From an uncultured bacterium (GTDB taxonomy: Bacteria > Gemmatimonadota > Gemmatimonadetes > Palauibacterales > KS3-K002): a stretch of DNA of 8,200 nucleotides. The position numbers and the translations under genes are program-made. Numbering within the stretch: position 1 is the first letter of the stretch; every line of letters begins with the position of its first letter. Shown here one piece after another: positions 7,321-8,200 of the stretch. The DNA lies in the NCBI GenBank assembly GCA_947581845.1, contig CANPVY010000193.1, positions 1 to 8,200 of the forward strand. The letters run 5' to 3'. The notes beneath the pieces are model-generated. The model ran no database searches, was not told the origin of the DNA, and was given only the letters and a program-made list of their open reading frames with translations.

Positions 7321-8200
7321 AGATGTCCCAGACGTGGTCGGAGCTGCGCGTGGGCGTGCTCGGACTCGGTCGCAGCGGCCGCGCCGCGACGCGGCTGCTG
7401 GCGCAGGCCGGCGCCTCGGTCTACGCCAGCGACGTCGCCGATACGCCCGAGCTCCGCGCGCAAGCGGAGCGGCTGCGCGGCCCGCGAGTCGACATCGAGC
7501 TGGGCCGGCACGATTCCGCGCAGTTGCAGCGCTGCGACCTGCTGGTCGTAAGCCCCGGCATCCCGCCCAGCGCCGAGGTGTTTCAAGCGCCGCCTGTGCG
7601 CTCGCGGCCGATGATCTCCGAGCTGGAGCTCGCCTTCAGGTTTCTCGGCGCGCCCGTGATTGCCATCACGGGCACGAATGGAAAGACGACGACGACGGCC
7701 TGGACGGGCGCGATTCTCGAGCAGGGCGGCGCACGCGTGGGTGTGGGTGGCAACATCGGACGTGCGCTCTCGGAGCTGGCTGCCGATCCGGAGGCGCGGC
7801 ATGAATGGGTGGTGGCCGAGGTAAGCTCGTTCCAGCTGGCGTTGATCGACAGGTTCAGGCCGGCGATCGGCGTCTTGCTTAACCTCTGCCCGGATCATCT
7901 CGATTGGCACGTCGACCTCGAGGACTACTTCGCGGCCAAAGCACGCCTGTTCGACAACGCGGACTCCCAGAGCCGCTGGGTCCTCAACGGCGAGGACGAG
8001 GGAGTGCGCCGCCTGGCGGCAGGGCGGCCCGGCAACGCGCGTTACTTCCGCGTCTCGTCAGAACTCGAGCACGGTGAAGAGGGCGCCTTCCTCAATCGCG
8101 ACGGCATGTTGGTGACTCGCCGCCACGGCGAGGAGGTGGAGTTGGTCAACGAGCGGGAGCTCAAGCTGCTGGGAGCCCACAATGTGGCCAACGCCCTGGC
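7317..8200 (+). CDS. murD: UDP-N-acetylmuramoylalanine--D-glutamate ligase MurD (3' truncated by window edge)
   Basis: MurD adds D-glutamate to UDP-MurNAc-L-Ala in the cytoplasm. The frame is open from here to the window end with no stop: about 294 codons of a usual 440-450, so most of the C-terminal domain is outside. Numbered from GTG 7317, the N-terminal Rossmann-like UDP-binding fold shows RVGVLGLGRSGRAA at 11-24 and VVSPGIPP. The central domain has the P-loop TGTNGKTT at 118-125, GVGGNIG, EVSSFQL, the NLCPDHLDWH motif, and K208 in FAAKARLF, the expected carbamylated Lys. The visible end reaches LGAHNVANAL, which normally precedes the linker to the third domain. GTG 7317 overlaps the mraY stop as GTGA and has GAAG 5 bases upstream. 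ATG 7323, two codons later, is an alternative start. The product is clear and the start is a near tie. Confidence 0.95.
   Translation, partial: MKMSQTWSELRVGVLGLGRSGRAATRLLAQAGASVYASDVADTPELRAQAERLRGPRVDIELGRHDSAQLQRCDLLVVSPGIPPSAEVFQAPPVRSRPMISELELAFRFLGAPVIAITGTNGKTTTTAWTGAILEQGGARVGVGGNIGRALSELAADPEARHEWVVAEVSSFQLALIDRFRPAIGVLLNLCPDHLDWHVDLEDYFAAKARLFDNADSQSRWVLNGEDEGVRRLAAGRPGNARYFRVSSELEHGEEGAFLNRDGMLVTRRHGEEVELVNERELKLLGAHNVANAL

Noticed and set aside
7334..7804. Plus-strand frame of 156 codons inside murD
   Set aside because: It is a frame-shifted shadow. The frame from 7317/7323 carries the MurD P-loop and other motifs and continues to the window end.
7215..7910. Minus-strand open frame opposite the end of mraY and murD
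   Set aside because: The + strand encodes canonical MraY and MurD motifs throughout, and the antisense product resembles no known family.

Overview
The window is an ordinary housekeeping stretch: a dcw (division and cell wall) cluster from a GC-rich bacterium, with every gene on the + strand. It holds six complete genes and one cut off by the right edge, in the order rsmH - ftsL-like - ftsI/pbp (with PASTA) - murE - murF - mraY - murD. I saw no mobile element, CRISPR array, RNA gene or foreign-looking insert, and nothing that supports a new biological system.

Layout. Bases 1-93 are upstream sequence with no gene I can support; mraZ usually lies just before rsmH, so its end may fall at or before the left edge. 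RsmH (16S rRNA m4C1402 methyltransferase) comes first, followed by a 100-residue FtsL-like membrane and coiled-coil protein, then a 672-residue class B penicillin-binding protein with one C-terminal PASTA domain. MurE and MurF follow as the third and last amino-acid ligases of the UDP-MurNAc-pentapeptide pathway. MraY then moves the pentapeptide to the lipid carrier (lipid I). MurD, the D-Glu ligase, runs off the right edge after about 294 codons.

The genes are very tightly packed. rsmH/ftsL, ftsL/ftsI, ftsI/murE, murE/murF and probably mraY/murD overlap by 4 bases (ATGA or GTGA). Only murF/mraY has a gap, of 10 bases. No terminator or internal promoter is apparent, so one polycistronic, translationally coupled operon is the simplest reading. 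Starts from ftsI onward are mostly GTG.

Together the products build lipid I from UDP-MurNAc (MurD, MurE, MurF, MraY) and cross-link septal peptidoglycan (PBP with FtsL). MurE carries the DNPR signature, so the stem peptide probably contains meso-diaminopimelate. The high GC content (roughly two-thirds by eye), meso-DAP type MurE, PASTA-bearing FtsI and gene order suggest a diderm such as Gemmatimonadota or a related or deltaproteobacterial-type lineage. That placement is an inference from overall resemblance and is not secure.
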